From Sideroxydans lithotrophicus (lineage in GTDB: Bacteria; Pseudomonadota; Gammaproteobacteria; Burkholderiales; Sulfuriferulaceae), in NCBI GenBank assembly GCA_022736605.1, contig DZDB01000101.1, positions 1 to 6,890 on the forward strand: a DNA stretch of 6,890 nt, given 5' to 3'. This document shows positions 1-6,254 of the stretch, in pieces (position 1 is the first letter of the stretch; each line of letters opens with the position of its first letter). The notes under the pieces were generated by a model that had not been told where the DNA came from, ran no database searches, and was given only the letters and a program-made list of their open reading frames with translations. Made by a program: the position numbers and the translations under genes.

Positions 1-1173
1 AAGCACCAGAACAATGATGCCGAGGCCGACAATCAGGATGGGTTCGATTTGCGACGACAGGGTTTTGAGTTCGTAATCCACTTCGCGCTCGTACATTTCG
101 GCAATCTCGTCCATCAGGCTGTCCAGCTCACCAGTTTCTTCACCTACCGCAACCATCTGCAACACCACCGGCGTAAACACGCCCGCCGTCACGGCGGTGC
201 GCAAAATGCTTTCGCCGCGCTCAATGCCGTCACGCATTTGCGTGACGCGGCTGGCAATGTAGGCATTGTCCACCGTTTGCGCTACCACATTCAGACCCTG
301 CACGATGGGCACGCCGCTTTTGCTGGCCAGCGCGAAACTGCGTGCGAAACGCGCCAACGCACCTTTCAGCACAATCTTGCCGACAATCGGGAAGCGCAGC
401 TTGAGTTTGTCCCAGCGGTAGCGGCCGTTGACTGTGGCGATATAAATCTTGAACGCAAACCCGGCTGCTACCAGCAATAACAGGATCAGCGGCCAGAACC
501 TGACCATGAAATTGGAGAAACCGATGAGTATCTGCGTCATCAGCGGCAGTTCGGCGTTGAAACCCGCATACACTTTGGCAAACGCCGGGATCACGAACAG
601 GTTGATCACCGTGATTGCCACCGCCATGGCAATCACCACAAACATCGGATAACGCATGGCTGTACGTACCCGCTCGTGCATCAGACGCTCGAATTCGAGA
701 TGATCGAACAGGCGCAGGAAGATTTCTTCCAGACGCCCGGTCATTTCGCCGACGCGCACCATGCTCAGGTAAAAAGCAGAAAAAACCTCGGGGTGGCGAC
801 GCATGGCTGCGGAAAGCTCGCGGCCTGAATCCAGCGATTCGCGAATATCACCCAGCACACGCCCAAACGATTTTTTGATGGCGGATTCCTGCAAACCGGC
901 CAGCCCGCGCATGATCGGCACGCCGGCCTTGAGCAGCGTATAAAGCTGTCGGCTGAACAACTGCACATCAATGGGGCGAATCTTTTCTTCAGTCAAGCGC
1001 GCCCACCAGCCACCTTCACCGCTTAATGCCGGTTTCTCGGTCAACGCGATTTCCAGCGGGGTGATGCCAGTGTTGAAAAGCTGCTCCGCTACGCCCCCGC
1101 TGTCGGCGCTTTCGAGCACGCCTTGCACGAGTTCGCCGCGAGCATTGCGGGCTTTATAGGCAAAGAAAGGCAT
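1..1173 (-). CDS. mshG: Type IV pilus / type II secretion inner-membrane platform protein, MshG/PilC/GspF family (3' end cut by window edge)
   Basis: This is the polytopic inner-membrane platform protein that the assembly ATPase acts on to add pilin subunits. I translated it from the ATG at 1173 to the left edge: 391 codons with no stop. The family is usually about 400-410 residues, so only the last few residues should be missing. The N-terminus (MPFFAYKARNARGELVQG) is the usual family opening. Two T2SSF repeats are visible, at about residues 70-193 and 273-391. Each has the recurring glycine motif, VGEMTGRLEE near 142-151 and VGEETGELDS near 344-352. Hydrophobic segments lie at about 173-197, 225-245 and 378-391 onward. 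Its ATG follows the stop of the upstream ATPase gene with no spacer and has only a weak GAAG-like ribosome site, which suggests translational coupling. The MshG name rests on pairing with an MshE-type ATPase. GspF or PilC of another system is possible. Confidence 0.9.
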   Translation of the reverse strand, partial: MPFFAYKARNARGELVQGVLESADSGGVAEQLFNTGITPLEIALTEKPALSGEGGWWARLTEEKIRPIDVQLFSRQLYTLLKAGVPIMRGLAGLQESAIKKSFGRVLGDIRESLDSGRELSAAMRRHPEVFSAFYLSMVRVGEMTGRLEEIFLRLFDHLEFERLMHERVRTAMRYPMFVVIAMAVAITVINLFVIPAFAKVYAGFNAELPLMTQILIGFSNFMVRFWPLILLLLVAAGFAFKIYIATVNGRYRWDKLKLRFPIVGKIVLKGALARFARSFALASKSGVPIVQGLNVVAQTVDNAYIASRVTQMRDGIERGESILRTAVTAGVFTPVVLQMVAVGEETGELDSLMDEIAEMYEREVDYELKTLSSQIEPILIVGLGIIVLVL

Positions 1174-2877
1174 TTAGTCTTCGAACTGATTGCTGATACG
1201 CATGGCTTCCGCCACGGTGGTTTTTCCCGCAGCAGCCAGTGCCACGGCATGCCTGCGCAAGGTCTGTCCGGCCATTTGTGCCTGAGCTGCTTTCATGAAG
1301 TGCGCCGGGTCATGATGGTTTGCTGCATCTGCCACGGCTTCCGTCATTTCCAGCATTTCGTATACGCCTGTACGGCCGCGGTAGCCGGTGCCACTGCAAT
1401 GCGCGCAACCGCGTCCATACAAATACCGACGAGTGTCAACGTCATCCCCGAGCTCGGCTTTCAACCATGCATGCTCAGTGGGTTTCAGCGCATAGTCTTC
1501 GCTGCAGCTCGCGCAAATAATCCTTACCAGGCGTTGGGCCAGCACGAGCTGGATGGAGGTGGCGACCATATAGCGGGGCACACCCATATCCAGCAAACGT
1601 ATCGGGGTACTCGCTGCATCGTTGGTGTGAAGGGTGGACAATACCAGGTGGCCGGTCATGGCGGCACGCATGCCGATCTGCGCGGTATCCTGGTCGCGCA
1701 TCTCACCTACCAGCACCACATCCGGATCCTGACGCAAGGCGGAACGCAACACACGTGCAAAAGTCAGCTCGATTTTGTCGTTGACCTGCACCTGGTTGAT
1801 CCCCTGCAAGCGATATTCAACCGGGTCTTCGACGGTAATCAATTTTCTTTCCAGCGTATTCAGTTCGGCCAGCGCACCATACAGGGTAGTGGTTTTACCG
1901 CTCCCGGTGGGACCCGTCACCAGCACCAGTCCATTCGGCCGCCGCAGAATCGCACGGAATCTTTCCAGCATGCCGGACGGCATGCCGATTGAATCCAGCT
2001 TGAGCGTCGCGCCACTCTGGTTCAGCAGGCGCATCACTACCGATTCGCCATACTGGGTGGGCATGGTGGAGATACGTACGTCAATCTGCTGCTGTTTGAC
2101 CTTGATGGCAAAACGCCCATCCTGCGGCAGGCGTTTTTCAGAGATGTCCAGACCCGACATCAACTTGAGCCGTAGCGCCAGCGCTGAAGCGATCTTGATG
2201 TCGGCTTCGGTTTGAAGGTGCAGCACGCCATCGATACGGAAGCGGATTTGCAGCCGTCCTTCCTGCGGTTCAATGTGGATGTCAGATGCCCACACCTGTG
2301 TTGCATCATCAAATACTGACTGCAGGAGTTTGACCACTGGCGCTTCTTCGAGCCCTGCCGTCGCCCCCAGCGCGCCAAAATCCACATAGGTGTCGCCCAG
2401 ATCCTGTTCCAGTTCACGGGCGAAATCGGTTATCTCTTCGGTCTTGCGGTAAATGCGGTCGATCGTCTGGAGCAGCTCGCCCTCGTTCACCACGGAGAGT
2501 TCGATGCTCCTTTTTACGATACGACTGATCTCGTCGTAGGCGAACAGGTCAGTGGGATCTGCCAGACCAAACAGTAACGCGCCACCACGATCCTCGAGTG
2601 CGATGGCACGGAAGCGGCGCGCCTGGGTTTCCGGTAACAGGCGAACCGTGTCAGGATTGAAATTGTAATACTTGAGGTCGATGTAGGGGATGTTGAGTTG
2701 CTGAGCCAATGCGCCGGAAATCTCATCTTCCGTAACGAAGCCATTTTCAACGAAAAAACGTCCAAGCTTGCGCCCGCTCCGTTTTTGTTCGGTTAATGCC
2801 AGCTGGAGCTGTGCTTCAGAAAGCAGCTTTTGCTGAACCAAAAGTTCACCCAGGCGAACTTTTTCCGGCCTAGCCAT
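1174..2877 (-). CDS. mshE: Pilus assembly ATPase with N-terminal c-di-GMP-binding domain, MshE type (GspE/PilB superfamily)
   Basis: This is a cytoplasmic hexameric secretion ATPase that powers extension of an MSHA-like type IV pilus. It is 567 residues, normal for the family. Residues 1 to about 145 form an MshEN (T2SSE_N) domain with two 24-residue motifs, RLG...QL..AL..Q at 8-31 and KLG...GFVTEDEI..AL..Q at 37-60, separated by five residues. This is the known c-di-GMP-binding signature. A linker follows, then the N2 region (ASDIHIEP, 197-204). The ATPase core has Walker A GPTGSGKTT (322-330, Lys328), an Asp box ITVEDPVEY (347-355), Walker B DVVLVGEMRD (386-395, Glu392) and a His box TGHLVLSTLHTNDA (408-421). 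Zinc ligands are Cys455, Cys458, Cys491 and Cys494. No key residue is missing. The C-terminal EAMRISNQFED ending looks MshE-like. The start is supported by GAGGAG five bases upstream. PilB or GspE is the alternative. The family call is near certain and the MshE subtype is likely. Confidence 0.93.
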   Translation of the reverse strand: MARPEKVRLGELLVQQKLLSEAQLQLALTEQKRSGRKLGRFFVENGFVTEDEISGALAQQLNIPYIDLKYYNFNPDTVRLLPETQARRFRAIALEDRGGALLFGLADPTDLFAYDEISRIVKRSIELSVVNEGELLQTIDRIYRKTEEITDFARELEQDLGDTYVDFGALGATAGLEEAPVVKLLQSVFDDATQVWASDIHIEPQEGRLQIRFRIDGVLHLQTEADIKIASALALRLKLMSGLDISEKRLPQDGRFAIKVKQQQIDVRISTMPTQYGESVVMRLLNQSGATLKLDSIGMPSGMLERFRAILRRPNGLVLVTGPTGSGKTTTLYGALAELNTLERKLITVEDPVEYRLQGINQVQVNDKIELTFARVLRSALRQDPDVVLVGEMRDQDTAQIGMRAAMTGHLVLSTLHTNDAASTPIRLLDMGVPRYMVATSIQLVLAQRLVRIICASCSEDYALKPTEHAWLKAELGDDVDTRRYLYGRGCAHCSGTGYRGRTGVYEMLEMTEAVADAANHHDPAHFMKAAQAQMAGQTLRRHAVALAAAGKTTVAEAMRISNQFED

Positions 2878-2882
2878 TAGCG

Positions 2883-2888
2883 CTCCTC
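2883..2888 (-). promoter_or_regulatory. Strong ribosome binding site for the mshE-like ATPase gene
   Basis: GAGGAG lies five bases before the ATG at 2877 on the minus strand. It is the best Shine-Dalgarno match in the window and fixes the ATPase start. The gene is therefore set up for independent translation initiation, unlike its downstream partner, which starts directly at the ATPase stop codon. Confidence 0.8.
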
Positions 2889-2932
2889 ATATCTGATTAT
2901 TGTTGAATAGAATCCAAGTGACCGGACAACCT

Positions 2933-2950
2933 AAGCAATAATCTTGCCAA
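2933..2950 (-). promoter_or_regulatory. Putative sigma-54 (RpoN) -24/-12 promoter of the mshE-like operon
   Basis: Read on the minus strand, the gap holds TTGGCAAGATTATTGCTT. The RpoN consensus is TGGCAC-N5-TTGCW. Here it is TGGCAA-N5-TTGCT, with one mismatch and the exact spacing: GG at 2948-2947 and GC at 2936-2935, 12 bases between equivalent positions. This predicts transcription start near 2923 and a leader of about 45 bases before the ATG at 2877. The site is in the correct orientation and in the only intergenic gap of the window. RpoN promoters also need an upstream activator site, which would fall inside the preceding small gene; I could not identify one by eye. The sequence match is strong, but function is inferred. 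Confidence 0.6.
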
Positions 2951-2977
2951 ACCACTTGGGCTACCGCAGGCATCAAC

Positions 2978-3271
2978 CTAACGACGCCAGAGGTAACGAT
3001 AGACAAAACCAGGATACGCCATCACGATAAACAGGCAGCCCGTTACGGCATAAAACTGCCAGCCCTGCTGCTGCGGTACACCGATTTTTTTGGACAATAG
3101 CCAGCCTACTCCGCCCACTACGAAGTACAGCAGCACCAGTTCCAGCACGCGCCAGGCAAAGTTTTTTTGGCCGCTTTTGGGCGCTTTTACAAACAGGATG
3201 CGCTCCAGCAAAAACGGCAGATTGGCAGCGACCAGCGCGACTATCAACAGGGTGGTAATCGTGGTATTCAC
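2978..3271 (-). CDS. DUF2818 family small membrane protein, encoded at the end of the nuo operon
   Basis: This is a 97-residue hydrophobic protein of a family (DUF2818) known mainly from Betaproteobacteria and typically found directly after nuoN. No biochemical role is established. Three membrane segments are visible, at about residues 5-22, 41-59 and 71-93. The charged loop KAPKSGQKNFAWR lies between the first two, and the basic tail YRYLWRR is at the C-terminus. Conserved-looking blocks are WRVLELVLLYFVVGGVGWLL and the aromatic stretch WQFYAVTGCLFIVMAYPGF. The start is a GTG at 3271 that overlaps the nuoN stop as GTGA, a 4-base overlap. There is no good Shine-Dalgarno sequence, so translation probably depends on termination of nuoN. 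The context suggests a complex I accessory, assembly or lipid-interface protein, but this is inference from position only. Confidence 0.85.
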   Translation of the reverse strand: MNTTITTLLIVALVAANLPFLLERILFVKAPKSGQKNFAWRVLELVLLYFVVGGVGWLLSKKIGVPQQQGWQFYAVTGCLFIVMAYPGFVYRYLWRR

Positions 3272-4713
3272 AGCGATTTACCGATAGCGTAAGCGCAGAT
3301 TGCCATCAGCGGCTGCGGCAGAATACCCAGTGCCAGCATGCCCAGGCCATTGGCACTCATCAGCACGCCAAAATCCGCCTGCGGTTTGATCGGATGATGA
3401 TCATACGGTTTGTCGAAGTACATCAGCTTGACCACGCGCAGGTAGTAGAACGCGCCAATCAGCGAGAAGATCACCGCCACCACCGCCAGCCAGACATAGC
3501 CCGCGTTGACCACCGCCTGCAGCACCGACAGCTTGGCGTAGAAACCCACCGTGGGCGGAATACCCGCCAGTGAGAACATCAACAGCAGCATGATGAACGC
3601 GTACCAGGGGCTGCGCTGGTTGAGGCCTTTCAAATCGTCCAGCTTGTCGGCTTCAAAGCCTTTACGCGACAGCAACATGATCATGCCGAATGAACCCAGG
3701 CTGGTGAGCACGTAGGTGAGCATGTAGAACATGGCGGACGTGTAACCGTTGATGTCGGCCGCCAGCAAGCCCAGCAGCAGAAAGCCCATGTGCGAAATGG
3801 TCGAGTACGCCAGCATGCGTTTTAGATTGGTCTGGGCAATGGCGGTGATGTTGCCGATCGCCATCGACAGCACCGCCATGATCACCAGCATCGACTGCCA
3901 GTCGGGCGACAGCGATTGCAGCCCCTGCGCCAGAATGCGAAATACGAAACCGAGTGCCGCAATCTTGCTGGCGGTACCGATAAACAGGGTAATCGCGGTT
4001 GGCGCACCGTGGTACACGTCGGGAATCCACATGTGGAACGGCGCCACACCGAGCTTGAACGCCAGACCGGCGATAATAAATACCAGGCCGAATACCAGCA
4101 CCACGTTATTGCCCAGCCCCTGCTGCAATACGCCAGCCATTTTGCTGATATCCAGCGTGCCAGTCGCGCCGTAGAGCATCGACATACCATATAGCAGCAT
4201 GCCGGACGCCAGCGCACCCAGCACAAAGTACTTCATCGCCGCCTCGCTGGCGATGGCGGAATCACGTTGCAAGGCCACCAGCGCATACAGCGACAGGCTC
4301 ATCAGTTCCAGGCCGATATACAGCGTGAGGAAGTTACTGGCTGAAATCATCACCATCATGCCGAGCGTGGCAAACAGGATGAGCGAGAAAAACTCGCCCT
4401 GGAACATGCCGCGCTGGCGGATGTAATCACGTGAATACACCAGCACAATGGCCACGGTGAGATACAGCATCAGTTTCAGCACATCCGAGAGCATGTCATC
4501 GACGAACATGCCGTGCATTGCGTAAGTCGGCATGCCGGTTGCAGTGGTGAAGGTCAGCCAGCCACAACCCAACAACGCCAGCAAGGTTAAGGTATAGGTA
4601 ATGTAGCGGCGCGCATCACTGAGAAACAAATCGAATATCAGGATGAAAGAAACCGCAGTCAGCAGAAAAATCTCCGGCAATAACGGCATCAGATCGGCAA
4701 GTGCAAGGTTCAT
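3268..4713 (-). CDS. nuoN: NADH-quinone oxidoreductase subunit N (complex I antiporter-like subunit)
   Basis: NuoN is one of three antiporter-like subunits in the membrane arm of complex I, coupling electron transfer from NADH to quinone with proton translocation across the inner membrane. It is 481 residues, close to the E. coli length. It is hydrophobic throughout, with about 14 membrane segments, and the proton-antiporter domain covers about residues 125-420. The expected membrane-embedded charged residues are present: Glu136 in LYIGLELMSL, Lys220 in GLAFKLGVAPFHMW, Lys250 in GTASKIAALGF and Lys394 in VGFYAKLSVL. The NLKRMLAYSTISHMGF block (296-311) is typical of the family. It starts 22 bases after the nuoM stop with AGGA six bases before the ATG. 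It ends in a TGA that overlaps the next start. It appears intact and ordinary. Confidence 0.97.
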   Translation of the reverse strand: MNLALADLMPLLPEIFLLTAVSFILIFDLFLSDARRYITYTLTLLALLGCGWLTFTTATGMPTYAMHGMFVDDMLSDVLKLMLYLTVAIVLVYSRDYIRQRGMFQGEFFSLILFATLGMMVMISASNFLTLYIGLELMSLSLYALVALQRDSAIASEAAMKYFVLGALASGMLLYGMSMLYGATGTLDISKMAGVLQQGLGNNVVLVFGLVFIIAGLAFKLGVAPFHMWIPDVYHGAPTAITLFIGTASKIAALGFVFRILAQGLQSLSPDWQSMLVIMAVLSMAIGNITAIAQTNLKRMLAYSTISHMGFLLLGLLAADINGYTSAMFYMLTYVLTSLGSFGMIMLLSRKGFEADKLDDLKGLNQRSPWYAFIMLLLMFSLAGIPPTVGFYAKLSVLQAVVNAGYVWLAVVAVIFSLIGAFYYLRVVKLMYFDKPYDHHPIKPQADFGVLMSANGLGMLALGILPQPLMAICAYAIGKSL

Positions 4714-4719
4714 CTGTAG

Positions 4720-4724
4720 TCCTA
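4720..4724 (-). promoter_or_regulatory. Ribosome binding site of nuoN
   Basis: TAGGA is placed six bases before the ATG at 4713, within the 22-base gap after nuoM. It supports this start over the later in-frame Met9. The gap is too short for a separate promoter, so nuoN is expected to be cotranscribed with nuoM. Confidence 0.6.
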
Positions 4725-4735
4725 TTAACGAGCCC

Positions 4736-6223
4736 TTAGGGCAGCTTGCTCAACGCCACGTGGGCGAGCAGGTTATTGACTGAGGCGTGCATGATTTCTG
4801 TGACCGGCTTGGGATATATTCCCATCGCCAGGATCAGCACAGCCAGCACCGCGAGGAAGCTGAACTCACGCGGACTGACATCTTTCATGTCTTCAACGTG
4901 TGGGTTGGTGATATTGCCGAACACGACGCGCTTGTACATCCACAGCGTGTAGGCAGCGCCGGTAATCAATGAGGTGGCGGCAAGGAAGGCATACCAGAAG
5001 TTGACCTTGATCGCACTCAGAATGACCATGAATTCACCAATAAAGCCGCTGGTTGCAGGCAGTCCCGCATTGGCCATGGCAAACAGCATGAAGAACGCTG
5101 CGAAAATCGGCATCTTTTTCGCAAGACCACCATAATCACTGATCTGGCGTGAATGCAGGCGGTCATACATGACGCCCACGCTCAGGAACATCGCGGCAGA
5201 AATGAAGCCGTGTGAAATCATCTGCACCAGCCCGCCTTCCATGCCCAAGCTGTTGAACAGGAAGAAACCCAGCGTGACAAAACCCATGTGGGCAATTGAC
5301 GAGTAGGCAATGAGCTTTTTCATGTCGCTTTGCGCCAGCGCGACGAAGCTGATGTAAACCACCGCAATCAATGAAATGGTAATGATGAAACCCGACAGAT
5401 AATGGCTGGCATCAGGCGCAATCGGCAGGTTAAACCGCAGGAAACCGTACGCGCCGATTTTCAGGGTAATCGCCGCCAGTACCACCGAGCCACCGGTCGG
5501 CGCTTCAACGTGCGCATCGGGTAGCCAGGTGTGCACCGGCCACATCGGCACCTTGACCGCAAACGACAGGAAAAACGCGATGAAAATCAGGATCTGCGCG
5601 GTCATCCCGAGCGGCAAACGCTGGTAATCGAGAATCTCGAAACTGCCGCCAGACTGGAAATACAGGTAGATAAAAGCCACCAGCATCAGCAGCGACCCCA
5701 TCAGGGTGTAGAGGAAGAACTTGACCGCCGCATACACCCGGTTCGGCCCGCCCCACACGCCAATCACCAGGAACATCGGAATCAGCATGGCCTCGAAAAA
5801 CACGTAGAACAGCACCGCGTCCATCGCCGCGAATACGCCATTGATCAGCCCGGACATGATCAGGAATGCCGCCATGTACTGCGCCGGTTTGGTCTGAATG
5901 ACCTGCCAGCCAGCAATCACCACCAGCACCGTGGTGAAGCTGTTGAGCAGGATGAACGGCATGGCGATGCCGTCAACGCCCAAGTGATAATGGATATTGA
6001 AAGCAGGAATCCAGCGCGCCAGTTCAATAAACTGCATGTTGGCGGTGAGTGCATCAAACTGGGTATAGAGTGGAATCGTCACCACGAAGCCCAGCACCGA
6101 ACCGATCAATGCCAGCCAGCGCGCCAATGGCGCATTGCGGTCCGAACCGGTCGCCAGCACCAGCATCCCGGCGATGATCGGCACCCAGATGGCGAGGCTC
6201 AGTAGTGGATATCCTGCTAACAT
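4736..6223 (-). CDS. nuoM: NADH-quinone oxidoreductase subunit M (complex I antiporter-like subunit)
   Basis: NuoM is the central antiporter-like proton-pumping subunit of the complex I membrane arm, lying between NuoL and NuoN. It is 495 residues, slightly shorter than the 509 of E. coli. About 14 membrane segments are apparent. The proton-channel residues are present: Glu144 in YVFFEAMLIPM, Lys224 in FAVKVPMWPVHTWLPDAHVE, Lys255 in ITLKIGAYGF and Glu397 in TSGFIGEFMV. The SDMKKLIAYSSIAHMGF block (299-315) is the family signature. The Glu in the last channel, where NuoN has Lys394, is normal for NuoM and separates the two paralogues. It starts 31 bases after the nuoL stop with AGGGA upstream of the ATG and is complete to the TAA at 4736. 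No disruption or odd composition is seen. Confidence 0.97.
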   Translation of the reverse strand: MLAGYPLLSLAIWVPIIAGMLVLATGSDRNAPLARWLALIGSVLGFVVTIPLYTQFDALTANMQFIELARWIPAFNIHYHLGVDGIAMPFILLNSFTTVLVVIAGWQVIQTKPAQYMAAFLIMSGLINGVFAAMDAVLFYVFFEAMLIPMFLVIGVWGGPNRVYAAVKFFLYTLMGSLLMLVAFIYLYFQSGGSFEILDYQRLPLGMTAQILIFIAFFLSFAVKVPMWPVHTWLPDAHVEAPTGGSVVLAAITLKIGAYGFLRFNLPIAPDASHYLSGFIITISLIAVVYISFVALAQSDMKKLIAYSSIAHMGFVTLGFFLFNSLGMEGGLVQMISHGFISAAMFLSVGVMYDRLHSRQISDYGGLAKKMPIFAAFFMLFAMANAGLPATSGFIGEFMVILSAIKVNFWYAFLAATSLITGAAYTLWMYKRVVFGNITNPHVEDMKDVSPREFSFLAVLAVLILAMGIYPKPVTEIMHASVNNLLAHVALSKLP

Positions 6224-6227
6224 AAAA

Positions 6228-6239
6228 TCCCTATTCCCT
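6228..6239 (-). promoter_or_regulatory. Ribosome binding region of nuoM
   Basis: Two AGGGA copies (6239-6235 and 6232-6228) precede the ATG at 6223. The nearer has a four-base spacer and the farther eleven, so either could pair with 16S rRNA. They sit in the 31-base gap after nuoL and support the chosen start. I see no promoter or terminator in this gap. Confidence 0.5.
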
Positions 6240-6254
6240 TGTATTTATTCATGT

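Noticed and set aside
49..480. Plus-strand open frame of 143 codons near the left edge
   Set aside because: The minus strand here reads as a continuous GspF/PilC-type platform protein with both T2SSF glycine motifs, so the plus-strand frame is a shadow.
1123..1992. Plus-strand open frame of 289 codons
   Set aside because: It lies antisense to the ATPase gene, whose Walker A, Asp-box, Walker B and zinc motifs are unmistakable. The plus-strand product is His/Gln-rich without any recognisable fold, as expected from an antisense shadow in GC-biased codons.
2901..2935. Possible sigma-70 promoter (TTGCTT, 18-base spacer, GATTCT) upstream of the ATPase gene
   Set aside because: The -10 element matches the consensus at only three of six positions. 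The overlapping sigma-54 match is far better.
2947..2959. Inverted repeat CCAA-N5-TTGG as a possible terminator of the nuo operon
   Set aside because: The stem is only four base pairs, has no following U-tract, and overlaps the -24 element of the sigma-54-like promoter. It is too weak to call a terminator.
5531..6205. Plus-strand open frame of 224 codons
   Set aside because: It is antisense to intact nuoM. The product is extremely rich in His, Gln, Arg and Glu, the mirror of hydrophobic membrane-protein codons. It is not supported as a gene.
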